DNA of 64,000 bases from Bacillus sp. HMF5848 (GCF_003944835.1 NZ_RWIV01000001.1:2023501-2087500); one strand, 5' to 3'. Counted from the stretch's first letter, positions 46,329-56,113 are shown. Numbers and translations: made by a program. Notes: a model not told the origin generated them from the letters alone.

Positions 46329-47099
46329 TTAAGGCATTAAGAATATAGCATCTAATCTTGGCATGCCTTTAGCTAATCCTACCGCAACAGCAGTATATGT
46401 TTTACCCGCTTGAAGTGGTACGCGAGGAATTGTTAGTACTACATTAGAAGTCCCAGCCACGCGTACTTCTAAATCAACTGTACCTGGAGCTAATTCTAGA
46501 TAGTCTGTTGCTTTCTTAAATGGAACATTACTAAAAATAACTTTGCCTCCTTTTACTGCGATATCAACATTTGGTGCATCTGGTGATAAGTGAATAAAGC
46601 GAACCTTGGTTTTGTTTGGCGATACATAAATCTTATCTACAAATGCACTTAGTTCAATGTTATCCAATGTATTTATAGCGGCAACTGTATAGTACGTATT
46701 TCTCGTTACAGAGACTATTTCACGAAGCACTCTGTTTGTCGTGTCACCAGCTGGGAATACCTCGATCGTATACTGGCCAGGAGGAATCTGTAAGTAATCA
46801 GTGTACTCCTTAAATGCTAGCTCAGAAACAGCTTTCTCTCCATTTACGTAAATATCAACGGCCGGTGCATCAGGTGATGCATGTAGTACTCTAACAAATG
46901 AAAATTGACCTGCACTTGGTTGTGCACGATATGTTTGATTGTATAAATGCTGACTTTCAAGTGCGACTAATTGCTGTACGCACATTAAATGCTTATGATA
47001 ATACATTGTGTGAAGTGACGGGTTACTGTACATATAATATTTTGCTAAGAGCTCATATTTAGCAGCTTGTAGCACTAACATAGTTTCATTTTGATGCAA
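46329..47099 (-). CDS. DUF4397 domain protein
   Basis: 256 residues. Two DUF4397 beta-sandwich repeats are visible: FVRVLHASPDAPAVDIYVNG (about residue 68) and VRFIHLSPDAPNVDIAVKGG (about residue 165). The first 60 residues are helical and have no signal peptide, which differs from the usual secreted members. TTG start with GGAG 9 bases upstream. Function unknown; related proteins are seen in spore and cell-surface fractions of bacilli. Confidence 0.85.
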   Translation of the reverse strand: MHQNETMLVLQAAKYELLAKYYMYSNPSLHTMYYHKHLMCVQQLVALESQHLYNQTYRAQPSAGQFSFVRVLHASPDAPAVDIYVNGEKAVSELAFKEYTDYLQIPPGQYTIEVFPAGDTTNRVLREIVSVTRNTYYTVAAINTLDNIELSAFVDKIYVSPNKTKVRFIHLSPDAPNVDIAVKGGKVIFSNVPFKKATDYLELAPGTVDLEVRVAGTSNVVLTIPRVPLQAGKTYTAVAVGLAKGMPRLDAIFLMP

Positions 47100-47285
47100 A
47101 GAAATCCACTCCTGTCATAAAAATTCTCTATACTCTATGACAGGTGCCCTTATTTTGACACTTTTTTAAGGCTTTATTGAATTTCACACCTAATTAGATG
47201 TTAGTGGTGATTAAGAAAATTCCTACGGTGAAATATGGTTATAAAATTTAAAAAGGGTAGCTTACATAAGTTTGGAGTTGATAAT

Positions 47286-47426
47286 ATGGAACCTAGACAT
47301 ATGAGAAGACGTGAAACGAATCTTTACAAGTCCACTAAAAAACTTAGCCAGTCCATATTTAATGTATTTCTATCAGCCTTATTTCTTCTAGTAATTGGAT
47401 TTGTTTTATTATGGATACTTTCATAA
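47286..47426 (+). CDS. Small single-pass membrane protein
   Basis: 46 residues: a basic N-terminus (MRRRETNLYKSTKK) and one membrane helix (about 27-45). RBS GGAG 8 bases before ATG 47286; a longer frame from 47235 lacks an RBS. No family recognised. The basic N-terminus predicts an inside N-terminus. Confidence 0.6.
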   Translation: MEPRHMRRRETNLYKSTKKLSQSIFNVFLSALFLLVIGFVLLWILS

Positions 47427-47435
47427 TAAAAAGGA

Positions 47436-47467
47436 AACAAAAAAAAGACTGATTTGTCACAGTCTTT
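47436..47467 (-). terminator. Terminator for the small minus-strand ORF
   Basis: AAAGACTG and CAGTCTTT form an 8-bp stem, and the minus strand continues into a T-rich run. Confidence 0.6.
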
Positions 47468-47484
47468 GCAAAAAGAAAGTATTG

Positions 47485-47589
47485 TTAATATTCGTCATTG
47501 GGTGCGCTTTCATGCTTAGGCATAAGGAATCCGATCGTAAGCAAAATGGCTGGGGGTAACAAATAATTTAATACTAACCAAACAGTCAT
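47485..47589 (-). CDS. Very small membrane protein (34 residues)
   Basis: MTVWLVLNYLLPPAILLTIG, then FLMPKHESAPNDEY: one hydrophobic helix and an acidic tail. RBS GGGAGG lies 8 bases before ATG, and a terminator follows, so expression is likely. The size recalls small subunits of membrane complexes (for example CydX-like), but no sequence family is recognised. Confidence 0.5.
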   Translation of the reverse strand: MTVWLVLNYLLPPAILLTIGFLMPKHESAPNDEY

Positions 47590-47734
47590 GTATGCTTCCT
47601 CCCATTTACATTATTTACAACTTAATAACATTATAACGTGTTGTTCACAAATTTGCCACAATTAATTCACATAAAATTCACAACATAAAAAAAACAGTTG
47701 TTCTGTGGGGATAAAAAGCAGTAATGTTAGACAA

Positions 47735-47762
47735 AAAAGTCTCCTCGTTTGAGGAGACTTTT
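47735..47762. terminator. Bidirectional hairpin between the small ORF and the HD-GYP gene
   Basis: AAAAGTCTCCTC and GAGGAGACTTTT form a 12-bp stem with loop GTTT. It probably terminates the HD-GYP gene on the minus strand. Confidence 0.8.
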
Positions 47763-47826
47763 CTAAAATGGTAGAAGTATTAAATTAATAAGATGCTTTA
47801 ATACAAAAGGAAAATGAACGCTTTCG

Positions 47827-48945
47827 CTATGCTATTAAATGCTTCCATAAGTTTTCACTTACTAAAGTATCACAGCCAGTTATAGTTATATTTAGTTGTT
47901 TTGTTAGATCCAATATGTAAGGTACAATATCGTCGCCTTTATCATCTTTTATCACCTTGATAATAGGGCGATGAGGGATACCAGGTAAAATCTTATGCAC
48001 AATCCCTGTAATACCTGAACTCGTTTGCACGGTGAGACCAATAGGATATATGGCTATCGAAGATTTGAAAATGTTTACAATAAAAGGATTAATTTGATTC
48101 ATTGCGGAGGCCATTAACACTTCTAGTGCCTCAGAAGGTAGCATGGCATCACGATAACTACGATGACTTGTGAGAGCATCATAAATATCAGCTACAGCTA
48201 GTACTTGTGCATATAAATGAATTTTATCGGCGCTTATTTTGTTTGGATAACCTGTCCCATCTAATTTTTCATGATGCTGATAGGCACATAGTACAACAGA
48301 CTCAGGTAAGTCTTTCATCTTCGAGAGAATTTCATATGCAATAACTGGGTGTCGTTTAATTTCATTAAACTCTTCTTCCGTAAGCTTACCTGTTTTTTCA
48401 AGTAACGTCGCAGGTAAAATAAGCTTTCCTATATCATGAAGCATGGCACCTAATCCAATTTCGTAAAGTTCCTCGTTATCAAACTGCATGGCTTTACCAA
48501 TAGCAATAGAGTAAAAAGTTACATTTAATGAGTGAAGAAACACTTCATGATTATGATATTGTAAAGTTAGAAATAAATCTGCTACATTATCATTGTTATT
48601 GAGAATATCTAGTATTCTCGAAAAAACGTATGTAAGTTCCTCGATAATTTCTAAATGTGTAATGGAACTAATATCGTGATTTCCATCAACAATTTTTTCC
48701 ATTGACAGTCTCATCTTATCAAGAATTTTATATTTTTCCTCTTCTGGTATAGAAAAAGAAGGGTAAGAAGGGAGAGCATCTGAGGAATCGACGTAAAGAA
48801 AAGTTATCCCAGTTGCTTGTAGCTTTTCTACTAAAAGCGAGGACAGTACTGTACCGGCATTTAACAATAATAGTCCTTTACTATCATATATAGGTTTACT
48901 TACAGTCTTACCAACAAGCTCTGAGTTTATGGATACAAGCCTCAC
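47827..48945 (-). CDS. HD-GYP domain phosphodiesterase-like protein
   Basis: 372 residues. The HD-GYP domain (about 120-300) has HDIGKLILP and HHEKLDGTGYPNKI, with the GTGYP signature. Such proteins hydrolyse cyclic-di-GMP or related dinucleotides. The N-terminal 110 residues resemble the DUF3391-like region. GTG 48945 is preferred over 48954, because AAAGGTG lies 6 bases upstream. No GGDEF gene is near. Confidence 0.88.
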   Translation of the reverse strand: MRLVSINSELVGKTVSKPIYDSKGLLLLNAGTVLSSLLVEKLQATGITFLYVDSSDALPSYPSFSIPEEEKYKILDKMRLSMEKIVDGNHDISSITHLEIIEELTYVFSRILDILNNNDNVADLFLTLQYHNHEVFLHSLNVTFYSIAIGKAMQFDNEELYEIGLGAMLHDIGKLILPATLLEKTGKLTEEEFNEIKRHPVIAYEILSKMKDLPESVVLCAYQHHEKLDGTGYPNKISADKIHLYAQVLAVADIYDALTSHRSYRDAMLPSEALEVLMASAMNQINPFIVNIFKSSIAIYPIGLTVQTSSGITGIVHKILPGIPHRPIIKVIKDDKGDDIVPYILDLTKQLNITITGCDTLVSENLWKHLIA

Positions 48946-49122
48946 ATTTATCACCTTTGATATTCTTGTTGTCGAATATTATCGCAATGTTAATGATAAA
49001 GGATATTCTTGTCGTCGTAAATACATTTTGGTAATATTTAATGAAATATTAATTATTTTACAGTATTAAGCAAAAAAAGTGGTTTTGAACTTACATAACT
49101 TACAATTAAAGGTGGATTACGA

Positions 49123-50055
49123 ATGGAAAAATCATATACGTATCATGATTACATACCAGTTGACGTTCTATTATCTTGTAATGAAGCAGTTACTCATTCT
49201 GGGTCCATGCATGCTGATGACGTTTGTGCAGCTGCATTACTATCGCTATTACATCCCAAACTAATCTTCATTAGAAGTCGTGACAAAAAGCTTACAACTA
49301 CACATAAACTCCATTTTGATGTGAATGGAGGTCGCCTTGATCATCACTTTCCAGGCGCTCCTGTTCGTGACAATGGGATACCGTATGCTGCATTTGGTTT
49401 AGTGTGGCGTGACTATGGTGATGAAATATTAAAGATTAGTGGATTTCTTGATTCGGCACGTCGTGCTATCGTGTATAACAAATTCGATGAACAAGTTGTT
49501 CAAGCTGTGGATGCTATTGATAATGGTTACGAAATAGAAAGTAACGTTGTCATATTTGGTCTCACGCAAATTGTACAAGGATTTAATAAAGAAGATAATG
49601 ATACTGAACAGTTTATGCGTGCTGTAACCATGATTCAACAAATATTTAAGAACTTTTTACAGCAAGAACTTAAAAAAGAAAAGTCGTACACTTTTGTTAA
49701 AGAGGCTTTTCAGAAGCGAGACAATAGGCACGTAATAATACTAGACAAAGAAACGGATTGGCAAGAAACATTGAATGAAATTGACATAAATAAAGAGGTT
49801 CAATTTGTTATTTATCCAGACGCGGATCACGGGTATCGTATTCAGACCGTTCGTAAATCTATGAAACCTGGACAGTTTGAAGCTTTAAAAGATCTTCCTG
49901 TTGAGTGGGGTGGAAAAGAGGGGGAAGATCTAAATGCTTTAATTGGCATTAATGATGCTATCTTTTGTCATAAAGCACTATTCATTGCTGGTGCTAAATC
50001 TCTCGCATCAGTTAAAAAAATGGCAACGTTAGCTCTTAAGCCCATCAAAAATTGA
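49123..50055 (+). CDS. MYG1/UPF0160 family protein (DHH-like exonuclease fold)
   Basis: 310 residues. THSGSMHADDVCAAALLSLL with an Asp pair and LDHHFPGAPVRDNG with the DHH triad fit the MYG1 family of metal-dependent RNA/oligonucleotide exonucleases. The later QTVRKS...LPVEWGG region also fits. RBS AAAGGTGG precedes ATG. In bacteria the cellular role is unknown. Confidence 0.88.
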   Translation: MEKSYTYHDYIPVDVLLSCNEAVTHSGSMHADDVCAAALLSLLHPKLIFIRSRDKKLTTTHKLHFDVNGGRLDHHFPGAPVRDNGIPYAAFGLVWRDYGDEILKISGFLDSARRAIVYNKFDEQVVQAVDAIDNGYEIESNVVIFGLTQIVQGFNKEDNDTEQFMRAVTMIQQIFKNFLQQELKKEKSYTFVKEAFQKRDNRHVIILDKETDWQETLNEIDINKEVQFVIYPDADHGYRIQTVRKSMKPGQFEALKDLPVEWGGKEGEDLNALIGINDAIFCHKALFIAGAKSLASVKKMATLALKPIKN

Positions 50056-50105
50056 CTTTGCCCCTTCTTCCATGAGAATCTTTCTATAGAGGATAGGAAG
50101 TGGTT

Positions 50106-51713
50106 ATGTTGAATTATTTTGCTTTATATAGGATCTCGACCATTGTAATAATGTCAATCAAGTTCTTTATACAAGTACTTATGTTTCAAAAAAAGCATAA
50201 AAATAACTTTAATCAACAAAAGTGGAATGAGCTTTTACAAAGGCAAGCGCGCGAGTATAAAGAGACAGCTTTAAAGATTGAAGGCCTTCTTATTAAACTT
50301 GGCCAATTTCTAAGCACTCGTGCTGATATTTTGCCAAAGGTTTTTCTTGAAGAATTGGCCGATTTAGTTGATAAAGTTCCCCCTGTTAAATGGGAACCGA
50401 TAAAACAGGTTCTTGAAGATGAATGGGGAACTTCGTATGGTAATATTGTTTCAAAAATAAGTGAACAGCCTGTTGCATCGGCATCAATAGGTGTTGTGTA
50501 TCATGGCTATTTACAAACAGGCGAATCCGTTGCCATTAAAGTGCAGCGACCCAAAATTGATAAAATTATAAAGGCAGATTTTCGTGCTTTACGGATTGTT
50601 ATGTGGCTCGCAAATAAATTCACTAAATTTGGTAAATCAACTGATTTACGAAGGTTATTTTTGGAAATTAAATTGGTAATAAGTAATGAACTTGATTTTC
50701 GTAAAGAATTAAAAAATGGACAGTACTTCCAAAATCGCTATAATAATATACCTAATTTTAAGGTCCCATGCTTTTACGAAGATCACACTACAAAAAAAGT
50801 GTTAGTTATGGAATGGATGGACGGAGTTTCTATATTAGACACCTCTTTTTTAAGGGGAAATAATATAAATGGCGAGCGACTGGCTGAGACATTATTAACA
50901 GGTTTTTTAGAGCAGCTCTTACAGGAAGGTAAGTTTCATGCTGATCCTCATACAGGTAACATCCTTATTCAAGCGGATGGTACCATTGTTCTATTGGATT
51001 TTGGTATGGTAGGAGAAATAAAAAAGAAAGACGCTGCAGCTATCAGGCGGCTTGTTCAAGCCATCGTGTTGCAAAATTATCATGGAGCTATTGAAGCTCT
51101 AGAAGATCTGCGCTTTTTATTACCAAACGCAGATAAAGATAAATTAGCTAGCGTGTTAGAATTTTTTATTCAAACATTACTTGAGCAAGATTTTGTTAAT
51201 ATGGATGCTGATGTTGCAGAGCATATTTTTGAGAATGTGCAACAAGTTGTAAAAGAGCAACCTATTCAGCTTCCTAGTGAATTTGCTTTTTTTGGTCGCG
51301 CTGTTTCTACTTTAGTTGGTATATTATATTTACTACATCCAAACATAAATGTAATCGAAGTAGCAAAACCCTTAGTGCTTAATTGGATACAAGATCGTAC
51401 TGCTGATACATCTAAAGGCTTTAAGGAGTATATACAATCCGGCGGACAGCAGTTAATTACTGCCTTTCAAAAGGCTTATAGATTGCTAGATGAGCCAGAT
51501 AGACATCGCAAATGGCAAGAAATTCAATATGAAAGGCAACAGAGAGATTTACAATCTCAGTGGCGTGTGCATTACGTGTTTATATTTGGTGTCATTAGTT
51601 TAGTAACGGTGTTTGTCTCAATTTTTTTCGCACATCAATTATTACTTATTGTTTCTAGTTCAGTCTTTTTAATTTCTTTTGCTGCACTTGTTTTATTATT
51701 AGCCCGGAAATGA
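50106..51713 (+). CDS. AarF/UbiB-type atypical kinase
   Basis: 535 residues. The ABC1/UbiB domain shows IKLGQFLSTRAD, VAIKVQRP, FHADPHTGNILI and LLDFGMVG. Two membrane helices close the C-terminus (about 480-530). It supports isoprenoid-quinone synthesis, probably by ATPase activity. RBS AGGAAG stands before ATG 50106. A 79-residue gene follows 15 bp downstream and is likely co-transcribed. Confidence 0.9.
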   Translation: MLNYFALYRISTIVIMSIKFFIQVLMFQKKHKNNFNQQKWNELLQRQAREYKETALKIEGLLIKLGQFLSTRADILPKVFLEELADLVDKVPPVKWEPIKQVLEDEWGTSYGNIVSKISEQPVASASIGVVYHGYLQTGESVAIKVQRPKIDKIIKADFRALRIVMWLANKFTKFGKSTDLRRLFLEIKLVISNELDFRKELKNGQYFQNRYNNIPNFKVPCFYEDHTTKKVLVMEWMDGVSILDTSFLRGNNINGERLAETLLTGFLEQLLQEGKFHADPHTGNILIQADGTIVLLDFGMVGEIKKKDAAAIRRLVQAIVLQNYHGAIEALEDLRFLLPNADKDKLASVLEFFIQTLLEQDFVNMDADVAEHIFENVQQVVKEQPIQLPSEFAFFGRAVSTLVGILYLLHPNINVIEVAKPLVLNWIQDRTADTSKGFKEYIQSGGQQLITAFQKAYRLLDEPDRHRKWQEIQYERQQRDLQSQWRVHYVFIFGVISLVTVFVSIFFAHQLLLIVSSSVFLISFAALVLLLARK

Positions 51714-51728
51714 AAGGAGATTAGCTAA

Positions 51729-51968
51729 ATGGATGAGCGTGTTCTTAAACATACAACTGAAAAGCTTGGTCAAGTGGAAGTAAAGCTTGAAGGATTAGAA
51801 GACGGTTACAGAGTTACAGTGAAAACAGATGAAGAGAGAATTCGTAAAGAGAGAAGAGTAGGAGGAGCATTCATTAATTTATTAAAACAGCTTGAAAAAG
51901 CTGGCTATAAAATCCCTTTTCCTTTTTCATGGATACTTAACTTTTGGAATCGTTATAGTAAAAGTTAA
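51729..51968 (+). CDS. Small protein downstream of the AarF gene
   Basis: 79 residues. N-terminal two-thirds is highly charged, the C-terminus is hydrophobic and aromatic (KIPFPFSWILNFWNRY). RBS AAAGGAG 8 bases before ATG. No family recognised. Co-transcription with the AarF gene and the terminator after it suggest a partner, possibly membrane-associated. Confidence 0.65.
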   Translation: MDERVLKHTTEKLGQVEVKLEGLEDGYRVTVKTDEERIRKERRVGGAFINLLKQLEKAGYKIPFPFSWILNFWNRYSKS

Positions 51969-51969
51969 G

Positions 51970-52002
51970 AAAATGTCGAGCTCTGTACTCGACATTTTTT
52001 TT
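51970..52002 (+). terminator. Terminator after the AarF unit
   Basis: AAATGTCGAG and CTCGACATTT, 10-bp stem, 8-base loop, long T run. Confidence 0.9.
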
Positions 52003-52074
52003 GCGATTTTTCAAGGCATTTAAAATATACTGTAGAAGACCAAAAAACATATATAGTAGGGGTGGAGGAGGAGT

Positions 52075-53370
52075 ATGAGAAAGTTGAGAAATATATCAAT
52101 GTTTTTGTTTGCCGTCGTGCTTTTGTTTTCAGGAATACCTTTACATGCGAGTGCGAACGTTGTCAAACTTGATTATGTGGCATTAGGAGATTCACTTGCG
52201 GCAGGTCAAACGCCTTATAAAGATGAGGCGACAGGACAATTAGTGTTAGATGATAGCTATGCTGATTTTATTGCAGCGGATTTTGCGGAAGAAGGCTTTT
52301 TAAGTAGTTTTACGAATGATTTTGCTATATCAGGTTATAAGTCAAGTGATGTGTTAACTGATATAGTGAACAATGTGGAGAAAGACGATAAGGCTCTTCA
52401 AGATGTTATTAAAGAAGCAGAGGTTATAACGTTAAGTGTTGGAGCAAATGATTTCTTATCGCAGTTAAATATTAATAGAGATACAGGTACTATTTCTATT
52501 ACTAAAGAAGATATAGAAACTATCGGTGCTAGTATGACTAAGAATATTCATACAATATTAGGTACTATTCGCGAACTTAATCCGAATGTACAAATTTACT
52601 TAATGGGTTATTATAATGCGTTTCCCCACTTACCGGCGGATAAGCTCCCATTAGCAGAGCAGTTGGCTTTACAATTAAATAGTTTAGTTGCATTTCATGA
52701 GGGACATTTTGACGCGAAATTTGTCTCAGTTTATGATACGATGAATGCTAATTTAAAGGACTATGTACCAAACCCAATAGATGTCCATCCCTCATTAGAA
52801 GGTTATTTTGTAATGGCAAAAGAATTCTTGAAAGTATTTTATATGTCACAATTTACTGACGCGCCAAATGATAAGGAAGCATTTGATGCTATAGCTTCTC
52901 TAGAAGTAGCAGATGTATTAGAAGCGAAAGATTTTACTTTGTATGGAACATATGATACAGTCACGCGAGCAGAAGTAGCACAAACGATTTACAAGTTAGT
53001 ACCAATGACAATGAGTGTCCCAGAAAATCCTAGATTTACTGATGTGAATGAAGCTCATCCGGCTTATATGGCTATAGCTAAGTTAACTGAAATGGGTGTG
53101 TTCGATAAACGTCAGAACTTTTATCCTGATGAGCCAATCACAAGGGCACAACTAGCAAAAGTACTTGCTAAAGCATTTAATCTGAGCGGGGAGCGAGCTG
53201 ACTCATTTGCTGATGTAACAGAAGAGTATTGGGCACATCCGTTTATACAAGCTCTTTTCGCTAACGGAATAACTGTAGGATATGATGACGGTACATTCCG
53301 ACCAAATCAGGAAGTTACTCGACTACATTTAGCCTTATTTCTTTATAGAATTATGGGTGTTGTGGAGTGA
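52075..53370 (+). CDS. Secreted SGNH/GDSL hydrolase with SLH domains
   Basis: 431 residues: signal peptide (1-28, ending ASA), an SGNH hydrolase domain (about 33-260) with block I ALGDSLAAGQ, the GANDF block and the late DVHPSLEG (catalytic Asp/His), then three SLH repeats (about 280-430; e.g. NPRFTDVNEAHPAYMAIAKL and TVGYDDGTFRPNQEVTR). It is held on the wall by SLH domains and probably removes ester groups such as acetyl from wall polymers. RBS AGGAGGAG precedes ATG. Confidence 0.92.
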   Translation: MRKLRNISMFLFAVVLLFSGIPLHASANVVKLDYVALGDSLAAGQTPYKDEATGQLVLDDSYADFIAADFAEEGFLSSFTNDFAISGYKSSDVLTDIVNNVEKDDKALQDVIKEAEVITLSVGANDFLSQLNINRDTGTISITKEDIETIGASMTKNIHTILGTIRELNPNVQIYLMGYYNAFPHLPADKLPLAEQLALQLNSLVAFHEGHFDAKFVSVYDTMNANLKDYVPNPIDVHPSLEGYFVMAKEFLKVFYMSQFTDAPNDKEAFDAIASLEVADVLEAKDFTLYGTYDTVTRAEVAQTIYKLVPMTMSVPENPRFTDVNEAHPAYMAIAKLTEMGVFDKRQNFYPDEPITRAQLAKVLAKAFNLSGERADSFADVTEEYWAHPFIQALFANGITVGYDDGTFRPNQEVTRLHLALFLYRIMGVVE

Positions 53371-53392
53371 AAAATAAATATCAATAATGCGT

Positions 53393-53425
53393 GAAAAGGA
53401 TGAATCTTAATGTTTCATCCTTTTT
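53393..53425 (+). terminator. Terminator after the SGNH-SLH gene
   Basis: AAAAGGATGA and TCATCCTTTT, 10-bp stem followed by T. Confidence 0.85.
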
Positions 53426-53508
53426 ATATATCAGTAAAATGTTTAAGGAATTGTTCTGGAAATGTATGTTAAAATTACGGTGTAGCTCATTAGAAGGGGG
53501 ATTCGTAA

Positions 53509-54126
53509 ATGAAAAAAATAATGTTCGCAGGTGCTACTTTACTTTTAATTGGTTTAATAGTCTTGTTGTTTTTAAGGAATCCACAGCCAATAGAACTGAT
53601 TAGTAGTATGAGACCAGTTGAGAATTTAGAAATTATAGATACGATTAAAGATAAAAATGGTACCATCGTATATTCCTTCGGAGAAGCCAACAGCGGGAAG
53701 GACTATATGTATGGTGTAGATATGTTTGAAAGTACGCTACGTGGTTATAGATGGCTAGGTGGCGGTGGCCATGTCAACAACGATATGGTTAAAAAAAACA
53801 AAGATTATTTGTTATCTATACAGGCTTTAACGGAGGAACAAAACATTAAACCAATAGTACTAGGTATTATTCAAGATTCAAAGATTGTTGATGTGACTAT
53901 AATTTCAAATAAAGAGTCTGGAAAAGCAACTATTTATGAAGGGAAAGCAGGAGAAAGATTTTATGTAGTTTCTTTTAGTAAAAACATAGCGGACGCTACT
54001 TATGTTTCAGTTAATATACGGAATGTAAGCGGTAATAATGCAGAGTACTTAATAACCGGGGATGCGTTAACAACACTTAAAAAAGGAAGACAATTTTATC
54101 TAAACGACAAAGCATTTGATTTTTAG
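53509..54126 (+). CDS. Membrane-anchored protein of unknown function
   Basis: 205 residues with an N-terminal anchor (about 5-22) and a beta-rich extracytoplasmic part without cysteines. RBS AAGGGGG is 9 bases before ATG. I do not recognise a domain. It ends 15 bp before the GrpB gene, so the two may be co-transcribed, but the functions need not be linked. Confidence 0.75.
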   Translation: MKKIMFAGATLLLIGLIVLLFLRNPQPIELISSMRPVENLEIIDTIKDKNGTIVYSFGEANSGKDYMYGVDMFESTLRGYRWLGGGGHVNNDMVKKNKDYLLSIQALTEEQNIKPIVLGIIQDSKIVDVTIISNKESGKATIYEGKAGERFYVVSFSKNIADATYVSVNIRNVSGNNAEYLITGDALTTLKKGRQFYLNDKAFDF

Positions 54127-54141
54127 TAAGAGGTGAAGCTG

Positions 54142-54672
54142 ATGAGAAAAGTGGAAGTGGTACCATATAAAGAGGAATGGAAAACATTGTTTGAAATGGA
54201 AAGTAAGAACATCAAAGGGATTTTCAAAGAACACATTGTAAATGTATACCATATCGGTAGTACAGCTATTCCAAACATAAATGCTAAGCCTGTAATTGAT
54301 ATTATGGCTGAGGTTTATGACATTTGTGTGGTCGATAACTTCAATGTTGAGATGGAAAAATTGGGTTATAAGGCTCATGGTGAACATGGAATACGTAAGC
54401 GCCGCTTTTACAGTAAGGGTGGTGACGCCCGAACCCATCATGTGCATATATTTGAAAAAGAAAGTGTTGAGATCAATCGTCATTTAACATTCAGAGACTA
54501 TATGATTGCACATCCAGAAGACGCTATAAAGTACAGTGAATTAAAGCAAGAGTTAGCTCATAAATTTTCTACTAATATCGACAAGTATATAGAAGGCAAG
54601 GATAGTTTTATAAAAGCAATTGATATAAAAGCAAAGCAATGGAAAGACCAAGTCCAAACTACTAATAAATAA
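54142..54672 (+). CDS. GrpB family protein (UPF0157)
   Basis: 176 residues of the GrpB/UPF0157 nucleotidyltransferase-like family: VEVVPYKEEWKTLFEMES, YHIGSTAIPNINAKPVIDIM, and HHVHIFEKES. Some relatives are fused to CoaE. The ATG at 54142 has AAGAGGTG upstream; a GTG at 54133 is inside the RBS. Function not established. Confidence 0.88.
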   Translation: MRKVEVVPYKEEWKTLFEMESKNIKGIFKEHIVNVYHIGSTAIPNINAKPVIDIMAEVYDICVVDNFNVEMEKLGYKAHGEHGIRKRRFYSKGGDARTHHVHIFEKESVEINRHLTFRDYMIAHPEDAIKYSELKQELAHKFSTNIDKYIEGKDSFIKAIDIKAKQWKDQVQTTNK

Positions 54673-54852
54673 TACTAGACACATGGAGAACGACGGGGAG
54701 TTTAAGTGTTTTTTCATTCGTGTTTTTGATTCCTATTTTTATCATGAGATATGGATACGAAATTACAAGTAAATCAAGAGAGAGAAAAATAAATATGCTT
54801 TACACAGATAAGCATTTTTATCCTCTACTCCCTAAGAATTATTGATACCGTC

Positions 54853-54885
54853 AAAACGGATGTCACTGTAAAGACATCCGTTTTC
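54853..54885. terminator. Hairpin downstream of the AlaX gene
   Basis: AAAACGGATGTC and GACATCCGTTTT form a 12-bp perfect stem immediately after the minus-strand AlaX stop; T runs are short on both sides. Confidence 0.7.
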
Positions 54886-54891
54886 GCTAAA

Positions 54892-56091
54892 TTACTCTAC
54901 CGAGTTATTTATCAATGCAGTGTTAGTTAACTCTGTCTTAAGTGCTTGAAATAAACCCAATAGATCTTTCTCAGATTGAAGGCTTACTTGAGCTTGTTTA
55001 GCATTCCCGCCACCTTTACCATTGTAAAGAGGAGCTAGTTCTTTAATTAACTGGCCACAATGGTGTGCAGTCGATCCTTGTTGGATTAACAAAATCTTTT
55101 TCTCTATTTTGGAGCCACATACTATGAGCGGGTTACATATTTTAAAAATATGTGAGGCAATAAGTTGTAAGTCTGATATATATTCGTCATCACTCATGTG
55201 AAATAGAGTATTATGTGATATTTGGTCTATTAAAGTTTGAGCCTTATAAGTAGCAAGCTGTGACTTTGCTTGAGCTAACTCTTTTTGAGTGGACGTTAAC
55301 TCATCTTTCAAGCCTGATATACGATTAAGTATGGAGTCACGATTAGTTTGAAACGTGTCTGCAACATTTCTAACGATATTATGTGAGGCTTGATAGTCTG
55401 AAATAGCACGATTCCCGCATACAAAGTATATACGTAATTTCTGTTTTTGCTTCTCTGTTTTTAAAATCTTAATAAGTCCAATTTCTCCCGTTTGACGTAC
55501 GTGAGTTCCACAACAAGCCGACAGATCAATGTGAAACATATCCACAATCCTAATATCTTCTGCAACATTAGGGATCTTCCGAAGAGGTAGCTTTTGAAGC
55601 TCATTCTCATCTACGTAATAGGCAGAAATTGAAGCATTTGATTGTATAAGTTGGTTTGCATTGATTTCAATGTCCATGATTTGTTGTAAACTTAGCTCTT
55701 GAATCGCTAAATCAATGGTTACTGTATCAGTCCCAAGGTGAAATCCAATTGTTTCAGCACCGTAAAGATTTAAACATACAGCCGATAGCAAATGTTGGCC
55801 ACTGTGATGCTGCATATGATCAAAACGTCTATTCCAATCGATTTCACAAGCTGCAATCTCGCCTTTTGGTTTTTCAGATGTAACATGATAAATCTCTTGA
55901 TTGTTTTCAAAAACATCAATGACAGGCATGCCGTTAATAGTACCGTAATCAGAAGGTTGGCCCCCGCCTTCTGGATAAAAAGCAGTCTTTTCTAATGTAA
56001 TAAGGTACCGATCTCTTTCTGCTGTTACACCAGTAATAGTTGTTTGCCAAGTTGTTGTGTAAGGTGAAGTATAGTATAACCTTTCTGTCAA
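54892..56091 (-). CDS. Alanyl-tRNA editing protein AlaX-L (with DHHA1-type C-terminus)
   Basis: 399 residues. N-terminal editing part with AFYPEGGGQPSDYG, the zinc motif HMQHHSGQHLLSA and CCGTHVRQTGEIG. A coiled coil (about 240-285) and a C-terminal DHHA1-type domain with GKGGGNAKQAQ follow. It hydrolyses Ser- or Gly-tRNA-Ala made by mistake. TTG start with AGAAAGGA about 8 bases upstream. Last gene of a minus-strand cluster with DUF350, ATP-grasp and lipoprotein genes. Confidence 0.9.
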   Translation of the reverse strand: MTERLYYTSPYTTTWQTTITGVTAERDRYLITLEKTAFYPEGGGQPSDYGTINGMPVIDVFENNQEIYHVTSEKPKGEIAACEIDWNRRFDHMQHHSGQHLLSAVCLNLYGAETIGFHLGTDTVTIDLAIQELSLQQIMDIEINANQLIQSNASISAYYVDENELQKLPLRKIPNVAEDIRIVDMFHIDLSACCGTHVRQTGEIGLIKILKTEKQKQKLRIYFVCGNRAISDYQASHNIVRNVADTFQTNRDSILNRISGLKDELTSTQKELAQAKSQLATYKAQTLIDQISHNTLFHMSDDEYISDLQLIASHIFKICNPLIVCGSKIEKKILLIQQGSTAHHCGQLIKELAPLYNGKGGGNAKQAQVSLQSEKDLLGLFQALKTELTNTALINNSVE

Positions 56092-56113
56092 TTTGAACGT
56101 CCTTTCTTGATGA

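Noticed and set aside
54690..54832. Frame with SFVFLIPIFIMRYGYEITSK downstream of grpB
   Set aside because: No start codon with RBS; looks like a short relic of a membrane protein but too little remains to name it.
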